Assembly: GCF_020731285.1 (NCBI RefSeq)
Contig: NZ_JAJFOW010000007.1
Location: forward strand, 124,001 to 188,000
Origin: Cohnella baijiui
GTDB taxonomy: Bacteria > Bacillota > Bacilli > Paenibacillales > Paenibacillaceae
Length of the DNA stretch: 64,000 bases
Direction of reading: 5' to 3'
Below the pieces are notes generated by a model. The model was given only the letters and a program-made list of their open reading frames with translations. It was not told where the DNA came from and searched no databases. The translations under genes were made by a program, and so were the position numbers. Within the stretch, counting starts at the first letter, position 1; each line of letters starts with the position of its first letter. Shown one piece after another: positions 32,369 through 41,679 of the stretch.

Positions 32369-33700
32369 ATGTATTTGCATGGTACCAGTCGGATTAACGA
32401 AAAAAATCACCTTGAGATCGGCGGTTGCGACGTCACCGATCTGGCGCGCGATTTCGGAACGCCGCTGTATATCGTCGACGAAGCGCTTGTGCGCCAGCGC
32501 GCGCGCGAATACGTGGATGCCTTCCGCGCCACGGGGCTGAAATTCCAGGTCGCCTACGCGTCCAAAGCCTTCTGCGTCATGGCCATGTGCCGCGTCGCCG
32601 AAGAGGAGGGCATGAGCCTCGACGTCGTCTCCGACGGCGAGCTTTACACCGCGCTGCAAGCCGGCTTCCCAGCCGAGCGCATCCACTTCCACGGCAACAA
32701 CAAGACGCCCGAGGAGATCGAGATGGCGCTCCGCGCGAATATCGGCTGCTTTGTCGTCGACAACTTCGTCGAGCTGAGCCTTCTGAACGCCTTGGCCGCC
32801 GAACACGGCAAGACGGTGAATATCCTGCTCCGCGTCACGCCGGGCGTCGAAGCCCATACGCACGACTATATCTCGACCGGCCAGCAAGACTCGAAATTCG
32901 GCTTCGACATCAGCAACGGCACCGCCTTCCGCGCCGTCGAAGAAGCGATCAAGCAGCCGCAGCTCAAGCTGCTCGGCGTCCACTCCCATATCGGCTCGCA
33001 GATTTTCGAAGTCGAAGGCTTTCGTATGGCCGTCGAAAAGGTCGCCGCCTTCTCCATCGAGATCCGCGAAAAGCTGGACAAGACGTTCACGGTCATCAAC
33101 CTGGGCGGAGGCTTCGGCATCCGCTACGTCGAAGGCGACTCCCCGCTGCCCGTCGGTACTTACGTAAAGGCAATCACTGACGCGATCATCTCGTCGTTCA
33201 CCGCGGCCGAATACCCGCTGCCCGAAATTTGGGTCGAGCCGGGCCGCAGCATCGTCGGCGACGCCGGTACGACGCTGTACACGATCGGGACGAGCAAAGA
33301 CATTCCGGGCGTGCGCAAGTATATCGCCGTCGACGGCGGCATGACCGACAACCCGCGCCCTGCGCTTTACGAGTCCAAGTACGAAGCCGTGCTGGCCAAC
33401 CGCGCGAACGACGCCGCCAAGGAAATCGTCTCCGTCGCCGGCAAATGCTGCGAGAGCGGCGACATGCTCATCTGGGACCTGAACCTGCCGCCGGTCGAGA
33501 CAGGCGATCTGCTGGCCGTCTTCTGTACGGGCGCCTACAACTACGCGATGGCGAGCAACTACAACCGCATTCGCCGCCCGGCCGTAGTCTTCGTAAAGGA
33601 CGGTCAGGCCGACCTGGTCGTCGCCCGCGAGTCGTTCGAGAACATCGTCGGCAACGACGTCATTCCCGAGCGCCTGCGCAAGCAGCCGGTCGCCAAGTAA
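32369..33700 (+). CDS. lysA: Diaminopimelate decarboxylase
   Basis: A 443-residue PLP enzyme that makes lysine from meso-diaminopimelate. The PLP-lysine motif is VAYASKAFC, the glycine-rich phosphate loop is NLGGGFGIRY, and the dimer-active-site Cys motif is CCESGDML. Start ATG 32369 follows AAAGGGG. It sits between spoVAF and ppiB as in B. subtilis. No lysine riboswitch is visible upstream. Confidence 0.95.
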   Translation: MYLHGTSRINEKNHLEIGGCDVTDLARDFGTPLYIVDEALVRQRAREYVDAFRATGLKFQVAYASKAFCVMAMCRVAEEEGMSLDVVSDGELYTALQAGFPAERIHFHGNNKTPEEIEMALRANIGCFVVDNFVELSLLNALAAEHGKTVNILLRVTPGVEAHTHDYISTGQQDSKFGFDISNGTAFRAVEEAIKQPQLKLLGVHSHIGSQIFEVEGFRMAVEKVAAFSIEIREKLDKTFTVINLGGGFGIRYVEGDSPLPVGTYVKAITDAIISSFTAAEYPLPEIWVEPGRSIVGDAGTTLYTIGTSKDIPGVRKYIAVDGGMTDNPRPALYESKYEAVLANRANDAAKEIVSVAGKCCESGDMLIWDLNLPPVETGDLLAVFCTGAYNYAMASNYNRIRRPAVVFVKDGQADLVVARESFENIVGNDVIPERLRKQPVAK

Positions 33701-33722
33701 GCTTCGTCACGCGTCGATCAAG

Positions 33723-33757
33723 GCCGCCCGGCCGGACAAGCAGCCGGGCGGCTTTTC
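33723..33757 (+). terminator. Terminator of lysA
   Basis: GCCGCCCGGC pairs with GCCGGGCGGC, then TTTT. Confidence 0.85.
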
Positions 33758-33818
33758 CATTCGCGCGAAAATGTAGTATGATAAGACGAGTTCCGACGAA
33801 GGAAAAGGAGTGGACCCA

Positions 33819-34253
33819 ATGAGCAAACAAGCGACCATCAAACTCGCGGACGGCAACGAAGTCGTCATCGAGCTCTTCGACAAAGACGCCCCGAACACGG
33901 TGGCGAACTTCGAGAAGCTGGCGAATACCGGCTTCTACGACAACCTGACGTTCCATCGCGTCATCCCGGGCTTCGTCGCCCAAGGCGGCTGCCCGAACGG
34001 CAACGGCTCCGGCGGTCCGGGCTACGAGATCGACTGCGAGATCAACCCCAACAAGCACGAACGGGGCGCGCTGGCGATGGCCCACCGCGGTCCGAACACG
34101 GGCGGCAGCCAGTTCTACATCGTATACTCCCCGCAGCCTCACCTGGACGGCGTGCACACCGTATTCGGCAAAGTCGTTTCCGGGATGGAGCATGTCGACA
34201 AGCTGCGCGGCGGCGACCGTTTCGAGAAGATCGTCGTCAACGAACAAGCGTAA
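33819..34253 (+). CDS. ppiB: Peptidyl-prolyl cis-trans isomerase, cyclophilin type
   Basis: A 144-residue cytosolic cyclophilin that speeds proline isomerisation in folding proteins. Catalytic-site residues are in [13 protein letters not shown] and [23 protein letters not shown] (the usual Trp is His here, as in many bacterial cyclophilins). ATG 33819 is favoured over GTG 33810 because AAGGAG lies 8 bases before it. Monocistronic, with a strong terminator. Confidence 0.94.
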   Translation: MSKQATIKLADGNEVVIELFDKDAPNTVANFEKLANTGFYDNLTFHRVIPGFVAQGGCPNGNGSGGPGYEIDCEINPNKHERGALAMAHRGPNTGGSQFYIVYSPQPHLDGVHTVFGKVVSGMEHVDKLRGGDRFEKIVVNEQA

Positions 34254-34285
34254 TCGACGCTTCAAGCAGGGAAAGCCCTCTCAGG

Positions 34286-34324
34286 ACCTCCGTGACCGCC
34301 CTCCGGGCGGCGAACGGAGGTTTA
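34286..34324 (+). terminator. Terminator of ppiB
   Basis: ACCTCCGT pairs with ACGGAGGT, with an inner CCGCCC/GGGCGG hairpin, then TTTATTG. Confidence 0.75.
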
Positions 34325-34476
34325 TTGCCGTTTGGGGGAGGGGCAGGCGGACTCGCGGAGGAGGCCAAGCCCTAGCCGGTTTCGCCGTTCTTCCGGCTCG
34401 CGTCGGGATGACGGTTGTCGGACGTCGGATCGGGACAGTCGGGACAGCTAATCCGAGCGCGCGGGTCTGAATTTGC

Positions 34477-34505
34477 TTGCAATTTTCATATTACGGTGGT
34501 AAACT
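34477..34505 (+). promoter_or_regulatory. Sigma-A-type promoter of the rib operon
   Basis: TTGCAA (34477-34482), 17 bases, TAAACT (34500-34505). The predicted start is about 55 nt before the FMN aptamer. Confidence 0.65.
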
Positions 34506-34568
34506 TTCACTCAACGATTCAGGTCGGCGACAACGCCCGGCCCGAACGTTAGGAAATCTAGCAGCTTA

Positions 34569-34735
34569 CCTTCGGGGCGGGGTGCAATTCCCCACCGGCG
34601 GTGATCGGCATTCCGCCCGCAAGCGGAACAGCCGTCAGTCCGTGACCCGTCTTCGCGCTACCGGCCTGCCGGAGAGCGAGGCGGTGGACCCGGTGCGAAT
34701 CCGGGACCGACAGTGACAGTCTGGATGGGAGAAGG
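34569..34735 (+). promoter_or_regulatory. FMN riboswitch (RFN element)
   Basis: P1 pairs CCTTC (34569-34573) with GAAGG (34731-34735). The conserved blocks are present in order: GGGGCGGGGTGCAATTCCCC, ACCGGCGGT, GCCCGCAAGC, CGGTGCGAATCCGG, GACAGTGACAGTCTGGATG. It binds FMN and lowers rib expression when flavin is abundant. Confidence 0.96.
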
Positions 34736-35028
34736 AAGCGCAGCGCGGCTCTAGCCGCGTCTTTCGTGCTAGCCATAGGTGCGCATGCCGCGCGGTACGG
34801 CGATAGGCCATTCTGCATGTTCTTTTTTTCACGAACATTGGATGGGCGATCCGGAGCCGCGTCGTCTTGGCCGTCCCTTTCGTTGCAGGTCCAATGGCCT
34901 GCCGGGGGGGACGGTCGCCTCGGACATCCGCGTTCCGCCCTTGTTTTCGGGCGGCGGCGAGGGTTAGGCTTGCGTTTGCCTCGGAAGCATGTCGGACGTA
35001 CGCTATAGTTCTGTTTCACGCTGTGCAT
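34736..35028 (+). other. Long expression platform between riboswitch and ribD
   Basis: This stretch of about 290 nt contains no convincing gene. CGCGGCT/AGCCGCG (34744-34759) forms a compact stem followed by TCTTT, and a T-tract lies at 34822-34829 without a clear stem. A full terminator comes only at its end. Confidence 0.6.
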
Positions 35029-35062
35029 CAACCCCGGGGAGCTTTGGCGCCCGGGGTTTTTT
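35029..35062 (+). terminator. Riboswitch-controlled terminator candidate before ribD
   Basis: AACCCCGGG pairs with CCCGGGGTT, then T6. It ends 34 bp before the ribD start and is the strongest hairpin of the leader. Confidence 0.8.
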
Positions 35063-35095
35063 ATCGTGAATGGCCGGAAAGGGGAGGCGAGCCGA

Positions 35096-36259
35096 ATGGA
35101 ACTGCTGAACGACGAATTTTACATGCGGCTGGCCCTGAATGCGGCTCAAGGCGCCGCCGGCCAGACGGGCATCAATCCGACGGTCGGCTGCGTGCTCGTC
35201 AAAAATGGCCGAATCGTCGGCATCGGCGCGCATCTGCGGCGGGGCGAAGCCCATGCCGAAGTGCACGCGGTCCGCATGGCCGGCGAAGAGGCACGCGGCG
35301 CGACGGCCTATGTCACGCTGGAGCCGTGCAGCCATCACGGCCGAACCCCGCCCTGCTGCGATCTGCTCATCGAGAAAGGGATCGCACGCGTCGTCGTCGC
35401 GACGACCGACCCGAATCCGCTCGTCTCCGGCCGCGGTGTCGCCCGGCTGCGGGCACACGGGATCGAGGTCGAAGTCGGCTTGCTGGGGGAAGCGTCGAGG
35501 GCGCTCAACGAGTCGTTCAACCGATTTATCGCGACCGGCTTGCCGTTCGTCACGGTGAAGACGGCGGTTACGCTGGACGGCCGAATCGCGACGCGAACCG
35601 GACACAGTCGATGGATCACGGGGCCGGCCGCCCGGGAGGCGGTCCATACGCTGCGGCATCGGCACAACGCGATCATGATCGGCGTCGGGACCGTCCTTGC
35701 GGACGACCCGGAGCTGACGACCCGGCTGTCGGTGCCGGGCCTCCATCCCGCACGCGTCATCGTCGACTCCTCTCTGCGCTTGCCGACGGACGCTCGTGTC
35801 CTGAACGGCGCGGCTCCGACGATCGTGCTGACGACATCGAGGGCAGAGCCTGCCCGGGCGGAGGCGCTGCGGGCGAACGGGGCCGAGGTCGTTCCTTGCG
35901 GCGACGGTCCGCGCGTCGATCTCCGGGCGGGGCTTGCCGCGCTTGGCGAACGCGGGATCGGGTCGGTGCTCGTCGAAGGCGGCGGCGTCCTGAACGGCGC
36001 GCTGCTCGAAGCGGGACTCGTCGACAAAATCATGCTGTTCTACGCCGCTAAAATCGCGGGTGACGGTGCGCCGTCGGCTTTCTCCCTGCAAGGTCCCGAG
36101 ACGATGGGCGAGGCGGTCCGGCTGCGCGTAGGCGGCATCGAACGGTTCGGGGAAGATTGGTGCGTCACCGCGTATCCCCCGAAAGGAGAGGAGGAAGCGG
36201 ATGCTTCAACCATTTCCATGGAAACGGGAGGGAGAGCCGATGTTCACGGGGCTCATTGA
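35096..36259 (+). CDS. ribD: Bifunctional deaminase/reductase RibD
   Basis: A 387-residue enzyme for steps 2-3 of the riboflavin pathway. The N-terminal cytidine-deaminase-like domain has HAEVHAV and the zinc motif PCSHHGRTPPC. The C-terminal RibD_C reductase domain begins near residue 150 (PFVTVKTAVTLDGRIATRTGHSRWITG) with the NADPH site GGGVLNGALLEAGLVD. ATG 35096 follows GGGGAGG. First gene of ribD-ribE-ribBA-ribH, under the FMN riboswitch. It overlaps ribE by 20 bp. Confidence 0.94.
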   Translation: MELLNDEFYMRLALNAAQGAAGQTGINPTVGCVLVKNGRIVGIGAHLRRGEAHAEVHAVRMAGEEARGATAYVTLEPCSHHGRTPPCCDLLIEKGIARVVVATTDPNPLVSGRGVARLRAHGIEVEVGLLGEASRALNESFNRFIATGLPFVTVKTAVTLDGRIATRTGHSRWITGPAAREAVHTLRHRHNAIMIGVGTVLADDPELTTRLSVPGLHPARVIVDSSLRLPTDARVLNGAAPTIVLTTSRAEPARAEALRANGAEVVPCGDGPRVDLRAGLAALGERGIGSVLVEGGGVLNGALLEAGLVDKIMLFYAAKIAGDGAPSAFSLQGPETMGEAVRLRVGGIERFGEDWCVTAYPPKGEEEADASTISMETGGRADVHGAH

Positions 36260-36908
36260 AGAAGTCGGCGTCCTCCGCCGGGCATATAGCCGAGGCGAAG
36301 CGATGATCCTTACGATCGCTGCGTCCAAGGTGCTGGAGGATGCGAAGCTGGGGGACAGCATTTCCGTTAACGGCGTCTGCTTGACGGTCGTCGCGGTTGA
36401 CGGCACTTCGTTCGCCGCGGACGTCATGCCGCAGACGTACCGGCATACGAACCTGAGCGAGCTGAGGCCGGGAGACGCCGTCAATCTGGAGCGGGCCATG
36501 CAGGCGGGCGGCCGGTTCGGAGGCCATCTCGTCCAGGGGCACGTCGACGGAACGGCCGTCATCGTTTCCCGAACGAAGGACGCCAACGCCGTCGTGTTCA
36601 CCGTAAGGCCGCACCGGGCGGAGCTGCTCCGCCACGTCGTGCCTCAAGGCTCGATCACCTTGGACGGCATCAGCCTGACCGTCATCGGCACGGACCAGGC
36701 GGCCGGAACGCTGAGCGTTTCGATCATCCCGCACACGCTGCGCGAGACCGCGCTGCAAGCCAAGCACCCGGGGGATTCGATCAACGTCGAGTGCGACATT
36801 CTGGGCAAATACGTCGATCATCTCTTAAGCCGGCGGGAGGCTGACGCTTCCCGCACCGGCGGCGCCGGAGGTTTGACCGAGGCGAAGCTGCGCGAATACG
36901 GATTTTAA
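36240..36908 (+). CDS. ribE: Riboflavin synthase alpha chain
   Basis: A 222-residue trimeric enzyme that dismutates two lumazine molecules into riboflavin. The two homologous lumazine-binding halves are visible: [10 protein letters not shown]...[11 protein letters not shown] and [11 protein letters not shown]...[15 protein letters not shown] 36240 follows GGGAGGGA. The preceding 39 bp are ribD coding sequence. Confidence 0.94.
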   Translation: MFTGLIEEVGVLRRAYSRGEAMILTIAASKVLEDAKLGDSISVNGVCLTVVAVDGTSFAADVMPQTYRHTNLSELRPGDAVNLERAMQAGGRFGGHLVQGHVDGTAVIVSRTKDANAVVFTVRPHRAELLRHVVPQGSITLDGISLTVIGTDQAAGTLSVSIIPHTLRETALQAKHPGDSINVECDILGKYVDHLLSRREADASRTGGAGGLTEAKLREYGF

Positions 36909-36926
36909 TCGAGGGAGGCGTCAAAC

Positions 36927-38213
36927 ATGGAAGAGATTCGGTTCAATACGATTGAAGAAGCGGTCGCCGACCTGAAGCAAGGGAAAATGGTCCTCGTCGT
37001 CGACGACGAGGACCGGGAGAACGAAGGGGATCTCGTCATTCTCGCCGAGAAGGCGACGCCGGAAGCGATCAACTTCATGATCACCGAGGCCCGGGGGCTC
37101 GTCTGCGTCCCGATTACGCCCGAACGCGCAGATCAGCTTGACCTGCCGCCGATGGTCAGTCACAATACGGATTATCACGGCACGGCGTTCACCGTGTCCG
37201 TCGACCACGTGTCGACGACGACCGGCATTTCGGCCTACGAGCGATCGATGACGGTCAAAGGGCTCATCGACTCGCAGTCCGGCGCGGCCGACTTCCGCCG
37301 GCCCGGCCATATTTTCCCGCTCGTCGCGAAACCGGGCGGCGTGCTCCGACGGTCGGGACATACCGAAGCCGCGGTCGACCTGGCGCGGCTGAGCGGCTCC
37401 GAGCCCGCGGCCGTCATCTGCGAAGTGATCAAGGAAGACGGCACGATGGCGCGCCTGCCCGACCTGACGCAGTTCGCCGCGCTGCACGGCCTGAAGCTGA
37501 TTTCGATCCAGGATCTGATCCGCTACCGCAACGCGCAGGAGAAGCTCGTCCAGCGCGAAGTCGCCGTCCGGATGCCGACCGATTTCGGCACGTTCGAGGC
37601 GGTCGCCTATACGAATGAGGTGGACGGCAAGGAGCACGTCGCCTTTGTCAAAGGCGAGATCGACGGCTCGAAGCCGGTTCTCGTGCGCGTCCATTCCGAA
37701 TGCCTGACGGGCGACGTTTTCCACTCGCACCGGTGCGACTGCGGACCGCAGCTCGAAGCGGCGCTGAGGCAGATCGACGAGGCGGGGAGCGGCATCCTGC
37801 TGTACATGCGCCAGGAAGGCCGGGGTATCGGCCTCATCAACAAATTGCGCGCCTACAAGCTGCAGGAGCAGGGATTGGACACCGTCGAAGCGAATATCAA
37901 ACTGGGGTTCGCTCCCGACCTGCGGGACTACGGCATCGGCGCGCAGATCCTGCGGGATCTCGGCGTCCGCCAAATCCGTCTGCTGACGAACAACCCGCGC
38001 AAGATCAAGGGTCTGCAAGGCTACGGCCTCGAGGTGGTCGAACGCGTGCCGATCCAGATGACCGAGAAGGAAGACAACAAGCGGTACCTGCGCACGAAGA
38101 AGGCGAAGCTCGGGCATATGCTGACGTTCGCCGAGGATTCGCAGCCTCAGGACCGCGTGCTCGAGCAAGTCGAACAAAACGAACAACTAGGCGCAGTGCC
38201 GGAGAGAGGATGA
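36927..38213 (+). CDS. ribBA: Bifunctional DHBP synthase/GTP cyclohydrolase II
   Basis: A 428-residue fusion providing both riboflavin precursors. The N-terminal DHBP synthase (residues 1-200) has [11 protein letters not shown] and [15 protein letters not shown]. The C-terminal cyclohydrolase II has [21 protein letters not shown] zinc-binding cysteines and [10 protein letters not shown]. It follows GGGAGG. Its stop overlaps an ATG at 38210, near the ribH start. Confidence 0.95.
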   Translation: MEEIRFNTIEEAVADLKQGKMVLVVDDEDRENEGDLVILAEKATPEAINFMITEARGLVCVPITPERADQLDLPPMVSHNTDYHGTAFTVSVDHVSTTTGISAYERSMTVKGLIDSQSGAADFRRPGHIFPLVAKPGGVLRRSGHTEAAVDLARLSGSEPAAVICEVIKEDGTMARLPDLTQFAALHGLKLISIQDLIRYRNAQEKLVQREVAVRMPTDFGTFEAVAYTNEVDGKEHVAFVKGEIDGSKPVLVRVHSECLTGDVFHSHRCDCGPQLEAALRQIDEAGSGILLYMRQEGRGIGLINKLRAYKLQEQGLDTVEANIKLGFAPDLRDYGIGAQILRDLGVRQIRLLTNNPRKIKGLQGYGLEVVERVPIQMTEKEDNKRYLRTKKAKLGHMLTFAEDSQPQDRVLEQVEQNEQLGAVPERG

Positions 38214-38218
38214 ACGAA

Positions 38219-38689
38219 ATGGCGTTTGTATATGAAGGGAATTTAGTATCGCAAGGATTGAAATACGGGGTCGTCGTCGGCCGTTTCAACGAATTTATCA
38301 GCTCCAAGCTGCTGAGCGGGGCGCTGGACGCGTTCAAGCGCCACGGCGCGGAAGACAACGAAGTCGAAATCGCCTGGGTGCCGGGTGCCTTCGAAATTCC
38401 GCTGATCGCGCAAAAAATGGCCGAAAGCGGCAAGTATGATGCCGTCATCACGCTGGGCGCCGTCATCCGCGGCTCGACGCCGCACTTCGACTACGTCTGC
38501 AACGAAGCCGCCAAAGGCGTCGCCGCCGTCGGTCTGAAAACGGGCGTGCCAACGATTTTCGGCGTTCTCACGGTGGACAGCATCGAGCAAGCGATCGAAC
38601 GCGCCGGCACGAAGGCCGGCAACAAAGGCTGGGAGGCCGCCGCGACCGCGATCGAGATGGCCAACCTGACCCGCGCGCTCAAAGACTGA
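38219..38689 (+). CDS. ribH: 6,7-dimethyl-8-ribityllumazine synthase
   Basis: A 156-residue subunit of the lumazine synthase shell, the penultimate riboflavin step. Motifs [31 protein letters not shown] and [16 protein letters not shown] are complete. I prefer ATG 38219 (9 bases after GAGAGG, usual family length) to the ATG at 38210, which abuts the ribosome site. Last gene of the rib operon. The ribT gene found here in B. subtilis is absent. Confidence 0.93.
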   Translation: MAFVYEGNLVSQGLKYGVVVGRFNEFISSKLLSGALDAFKRHGAEDNEVEIAWVPGAFEIPLIAQKMAESGKYDAVITLGAVIRGSTPHFDYVCNEAAKGVAAVGLKTGVPTIFGVLTVDSIEQAIERAGTKAGNKGWEAAATAIEMANLTRALKD

Positions 38690-38771
38690 TCCGGCCGCGG
38701 GAGGCGGGAGACGCGTCCCGCAGCGACAGCCGAGCAGCGCAGGGAAAGGGTGAACGGTCATCGGCGCAACG

Positions 38772-39566
38772 GTGCTATACAAGCTGGAAACTTTCGAGGG
38801 GCCGCTCGATCTGCTTCTCCATCTGATCGACAAAGCGGAGATCGATATCCAGGACATCTCGATCAGCGACATCACGGACCAATATATCGCCTACCTGGAT
38901 GCGATGCAGGAGCTGGAGCTGGACGTCACGAGCGAGTTTCTCGTCATGGCGGCCACGCTCCTGTCGATGAAGAGCCGGCAGCTGCTGCCGAAGCCGCCGG
39001 CGACGGACGAGCCCTGGCTGACCGAAGACGTGGACGACGGCATCGATCCGCGCGAAGAGCTCATCCGCAAGCTGATCGAGTACCGCAAGTACAAGGCGAT
39101 CGCCAGCCAGCTGCGCGAGCACGAGTTCGAGCGCAGCCAGGTCTTCACACGGGAGCCATCGGATCTCGGGCCTTACGTGCCGGACGTGGAGCAAAATCCG
39201 GTGGAAGGCCTCCACGTGGACGACCTCGTTCGGGCCTTCCGCAAGGCGCTGCGACGGGTCGCGGGCCGCAACCGGATCGCCGCGATCCAGCGGGATGAAA
39301 TTTCGGTCAAAGACCGCATCCGGGAGATCATGGCCGTCCTGAAGGAAAGAGCCGGATTCGGCGAGCCGAAAGTGCTGTTCTCGCAGATCGTCGGCGACGT
39401 CATGGACCGCAACGACATCGTCGCGACGTTTCTGGCGATATTGGAATTGATGAAGCGCAGGTGGGTGACCTGCCATCAAAATCAACTGTTCGACGAGATC
39501 GTATTGACGTGGACGGGAAGGGAGGCCGACGACGATGGATTATTCGACCTTGAAGTCGGTACTTGA
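38772..39566 (+). CDS. scpA: Segregation and condensation protein A (kleisin)
   Basis: A 264-residue kleisin subunit of the SMC-ScpAB condensin. The N-terminal YKLETFEGPLDLLLHLIDKAEIDIQDI and the C-terminal winged helix (FLAILELMKRRWVTCHQNQLFDEIVL) are typical. The start is uncertain. GTG 38772 lies 21 bases after the only ribosome site (AGGGAAAGGG), while the codon best placed for that site is ATC (38760). It overlaps scpB by 32 bp. Confidence 0.92.
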   Translation: MLYKLETFEGPLDLLLHLIDKAEIDIQDISISDITDQYIAYLDAMQELELDVTSEFLVMAATLLSMKSRQLLPKPPATDEPWLTEDVDDGIDPREELIRKLIEYRKYKAIASQLREHEFERSQVFTREPSDLGPYVPDVEQNPVEGLHVDDLVRAFRKALRRVAGRNRIAAIQRDEISVKDRIREIMAVLKERAGFGEPKVLFSQIVGDVMDRNDIVATFLAILELMKRRWVTCHQNQLFDEIVLTWTGREADDDGLFDLEVGT

Positions 39567-40152
39567 GGGACTGCTGTTCGTGGCGGGCGACGAGGGGCTG
39601 AACGTCAAGACGATCGCGGAGGTCGTCGGGATGGACGCGGACGTCGTCGCCGACGTGCTGAGGGATCTGAAGGACGACTTCGCGAGAGACGGGCGGGGCA
39701 TCCGCATCGCGGAGGTCGCCGGCGGCTACCGGCTGACGACGGCGCCCGAGCACGCCCCGTACTTCGAGAAGCTGGCCTATTCGCCGGCACGGTCGTCGCT
39801 CTCCCAGGCCGCCCTCGAGACGCTCTCGATCGTCGCGTACCGGCAGCCTATCACCCGGATCGACATCGAGGAGATCCGGGGCGTCAAGTCGGATCGCGCC
39901 ATTCATACGCTGGTAGCCAAAGATCTGATCGAAGAGGTCGGCCGCGCCGAGCAGATCGGACGTCCCATTCTGTACGGCACGACCAAGGCGTTCCTCGACT
40001 ACTTCGGGCTGGCCGACATCGGACAGCTGCCAGATCCGATCGTTTCGGAGGACGACGACGAGATGGAGGAGCGGACCCGGATGCTTTTCGAGCGGATCGA
40101 AGGCAGACAGCTCTCAATGGACGATCTGGACCGCGTAATGGAAACGAACTGA
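39535..40152 (+). CDS. scpB: Segregation and condensation protein B
   Basis: A 205-residue ScpB with two winged-helix domains (LKSVLEGLLFVAGDEGLNVKTIAEVV; ALETLSIVAYRQPITRIDIEEIRGVKSD). It binds the central part of ScpA in the SMC complex. ATG 39535 follows AAGGGAGG and lies within the scpA end. Followed by a hairpin that spans the ytfI start. Confidence 0.94.
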   Translation: MDYSTLKSVLEGLLFVAGDEGLNVKTIAEVVGMDADVVADVLRDLKDDFARDGRGIRIAEVAGGYRLTTAPEHAPYFEKLAYSPARSSLSQAALETLSIVAYRQPITRIDIEEIRGVKSDRAIHTLVAKDLIEEVGRAEQIGRPILYGTTKAFLDYFGLADIGQLPDPIVSEDDDEMEERTRMLFERIEGRQLSMDDLDRVMETN

Positions 40153-40187
40153 AGCGCAGGCAACAGAATGAAGCGAAGCGAGAAGGC

Positions 40188-40222
40188 CATACTACTCCCA
40201 GGCGAAAGGCGGGAGTGGTATG
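40188..40222 (+). promoter_or_regulatory. Hairpin covering the ribosome site and start codon of ytfI
   Basis: CATACTACTCCC (40188-40199) pairs over 12 positions (one G-U in RNA) with GGGAGTGGTATG (40211-40222), leaving an 11-nt loop. The right arm holds the ribosome site and the ATG. TTTTT follows at 40226, so it may double as the scpAB terminator. Confidence 0.7.
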
Positions 40223-40915
40223 GCTTTTTGGATTGGGGGAACGGCGGTCGCGATCATCGCGCTGCTGGCGATGGCGGCATGCATGTCGTATGTGCGCGTT
40301 CGCATCCGGTATTCGCGAAGCGGGAAGCAGGATCAGCTCGTCCTCGCGGTGCGCGCCTTGTATGGCATCGTCCAGTTGCAGAAGGAGATCCCCTCGATCA
40401 TGATTCGCGGGATGAATATCGTCTACCAGGAGCGCCAGAAGAAGGCCACACCCGGCTCCGGCGAAGACGAACCAAGCAAAAGCAGGCGCAAAATCAATCT
40501 TTCGACCATCCGCCGCAAGCGCCGTGCCGCCAGGATCGTGATGCGGTCGACGCGGCGCTTCAAGGCGTGGGCACTGTCGTTTCTCCGTCGGGTGGAATGC
40601 ACGAGATGGCGCCTCGACGTGCGGATCGGGACTGGCGACGCCGCGCTCACCGGCGTGGCGGCCGGACTGTTCTGGACCGCGATGGGCGCTGCAGTGGGCG
40701 TCGCAGGACGTTTTATCCGGCTGCGGACCCATCCCCACGGCCGCGTGGAGCCGAATTTCAAGGAGGCGGAATTTGCCGTCGTTTGGGAAGCGGACTTTCG
40801 CATTCGCGCCGGAGGGGCGCTGCTCTCCATGCTGCGCCTCGGCTTCCGGACTGTCCACGCTCGAACGGCGCTGCGCGCCTGGCGCAGTTGGATGTCGCCG
40901 CCGGAACATGCGTAA
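40220..40915 (+). CDS. ytfI: DUF2953 family membrane protein (YtfI)
   Basis: A 231-residue protein with an N-terminal membrane helix (about 2-22), a central basic segment, and the DUF2953 C-terminal region (RVECTRWRLDVRIGTGDAALTGVAAGLFWTAMGAA...RVEPNFKEAEFAVVWEADFRIR). It is paired with ytfJ as in other spore formers. The biochemical role is unknown; sporulation is inferred from ytfJ. The start codon lies in a stable hairpin. Confidence 0.8.
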   Translation: MAFWIGGTAVAIIALLAMAACMSYVRVRIRYSRSGKQDQLVLAVRALYGIVQLQKEIPSIMIRGMNIVYQERQKKATPGSGEDEPSKSRRKINLSTIRRKRRAARIVMRSTRRFKAWALSFLRRVECTRWRLDVRIGTGDAALTGVAAGLFWTAMGAAVGVAGRFIRLRTHPHGRVEPNFKEAEFAVVWEADFRIRAGGALLSMLRLGFRTVHARTALRAWRSWMSPPEHA

Positions 40916-41032
40916 AGACGCGAACCCTGATCGTTCCGACGTACATAGCTCCCGTCCGTTCCGGGCAAGCTAGAGGATGCAAATCAATCTTCCTTCATGT
41001 CAAGCGTGAAACAACAAGGAGGCGCAAGCACG

Positions 41033-41533
41033 ATGTCCGAGCATCCGATTCAAGGCTTAATGCAAACGGCGATGGAAAATATCAAGGAAATGGTGGATGT
41101 CAATACGATCGTCGGCGAACCGGTCCAAACGCCCGACGGCAGCGTCATTCTGCCGATCTCCAAGGTGGGCTTCGGCTTCGCGGCGGGGGGCAGCGAATTT
41201 CAAGGCATGATGGACGATCACCAGAACGAAGGGTCGGATCAGCACAATGCCAGCGTTCAATTGCCGTTCGGCGGCGGCAGCGGCGGCGGCGTCTCGATCA
41301 GCCCGATCGCCTTCCTGGTCGTCGGCACGCAAGGCGTCAAAGTCGTGCCGTTGGACAATCAGACCCACCTGATCGAGCGTCTGATCGATATGGCGCCGCA
41401 ATGGGTCGACAAAATCCAGACGATGCTGCAGCGCCCGGGCCATATCCGCGAGACGGATTCCACCCTTTCGGCGAAGACATCCGTGAACTCGCACGAATCT
41501 TCGCGCGGATCTTCGCACGGATCCTCGCACTGA
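41033..41533 (+). CDS. ytfJ: GerW family sporulation protein (YtfJ)
   Basis: A 166-residue protein with the YtfJ/GerW core (HPIQGLMQTAMENIKEMVDVNTIVGEPV...PISKVGFGFAAGGSEF...VSISPIAFLVV) and a Ser/His-rich tail. Family members are made in the forespore and affect germination. ATG 41033 follows AAGGAGG. It is 117 bp after ytfI and ends at a clear terminator. Confidence 0.9.
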   Translation: MSEHPIQGLMQTAMENIKEMVDVNTIVGEPVQTPDGSVILPISKVGFGFAAGGSEFQGMMDDHQNEGSDQHNASVQLPFGGGSGGGVSISPIAFLVVGTQGVKVVPLDNQTHLIERLIDMAPQWVDKIQTMLQRPGHIRETDSTLSAKTSVNSHESSRGSSHGSSH

Positions 41534-41542
41534 CGGCAAATG

Positions 41543-41565
41543 CCGGCCGCAAGGCCGGTTTTTTT
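41543..41565 (+). terminator. Terminator of ytfJ
   Basis: CCGGCC pairs with GGCCGG around GCAA, followed by T7. Confidence 0.9.
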
Positions 41566-41589
41566 CGTTGCCCGCGACGCAGGAGCTGA

Positions 41590-41618
41590 GAATATCCATC
41601 GTTCTTTTTTCATACTTA
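41590..41618 (+). promoter_or_regulatory. Sigma-E-type promoter of dacB-spmA-spmB
   Basis: GAATATC (41590-41596), 14 bases, CATACTTA (41611-41618). Both elements and the spacing fit sigma-E. The B. subtilis dacB operon is sigma-E-dependent. Confidence 0.7.
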
Positions 41619-41679
41619 GGGACATGCCCACATAAGATGGTAGCAAGCGCTCAACGCGCAACGCTAGGAGGAACTCGAA

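Noticed and set aside
34766-35008. 80-codon frame in the riboswitch platform
   Set aside because: No ribosome site and no recognisable protein features; it lies inside a regulatory leader.
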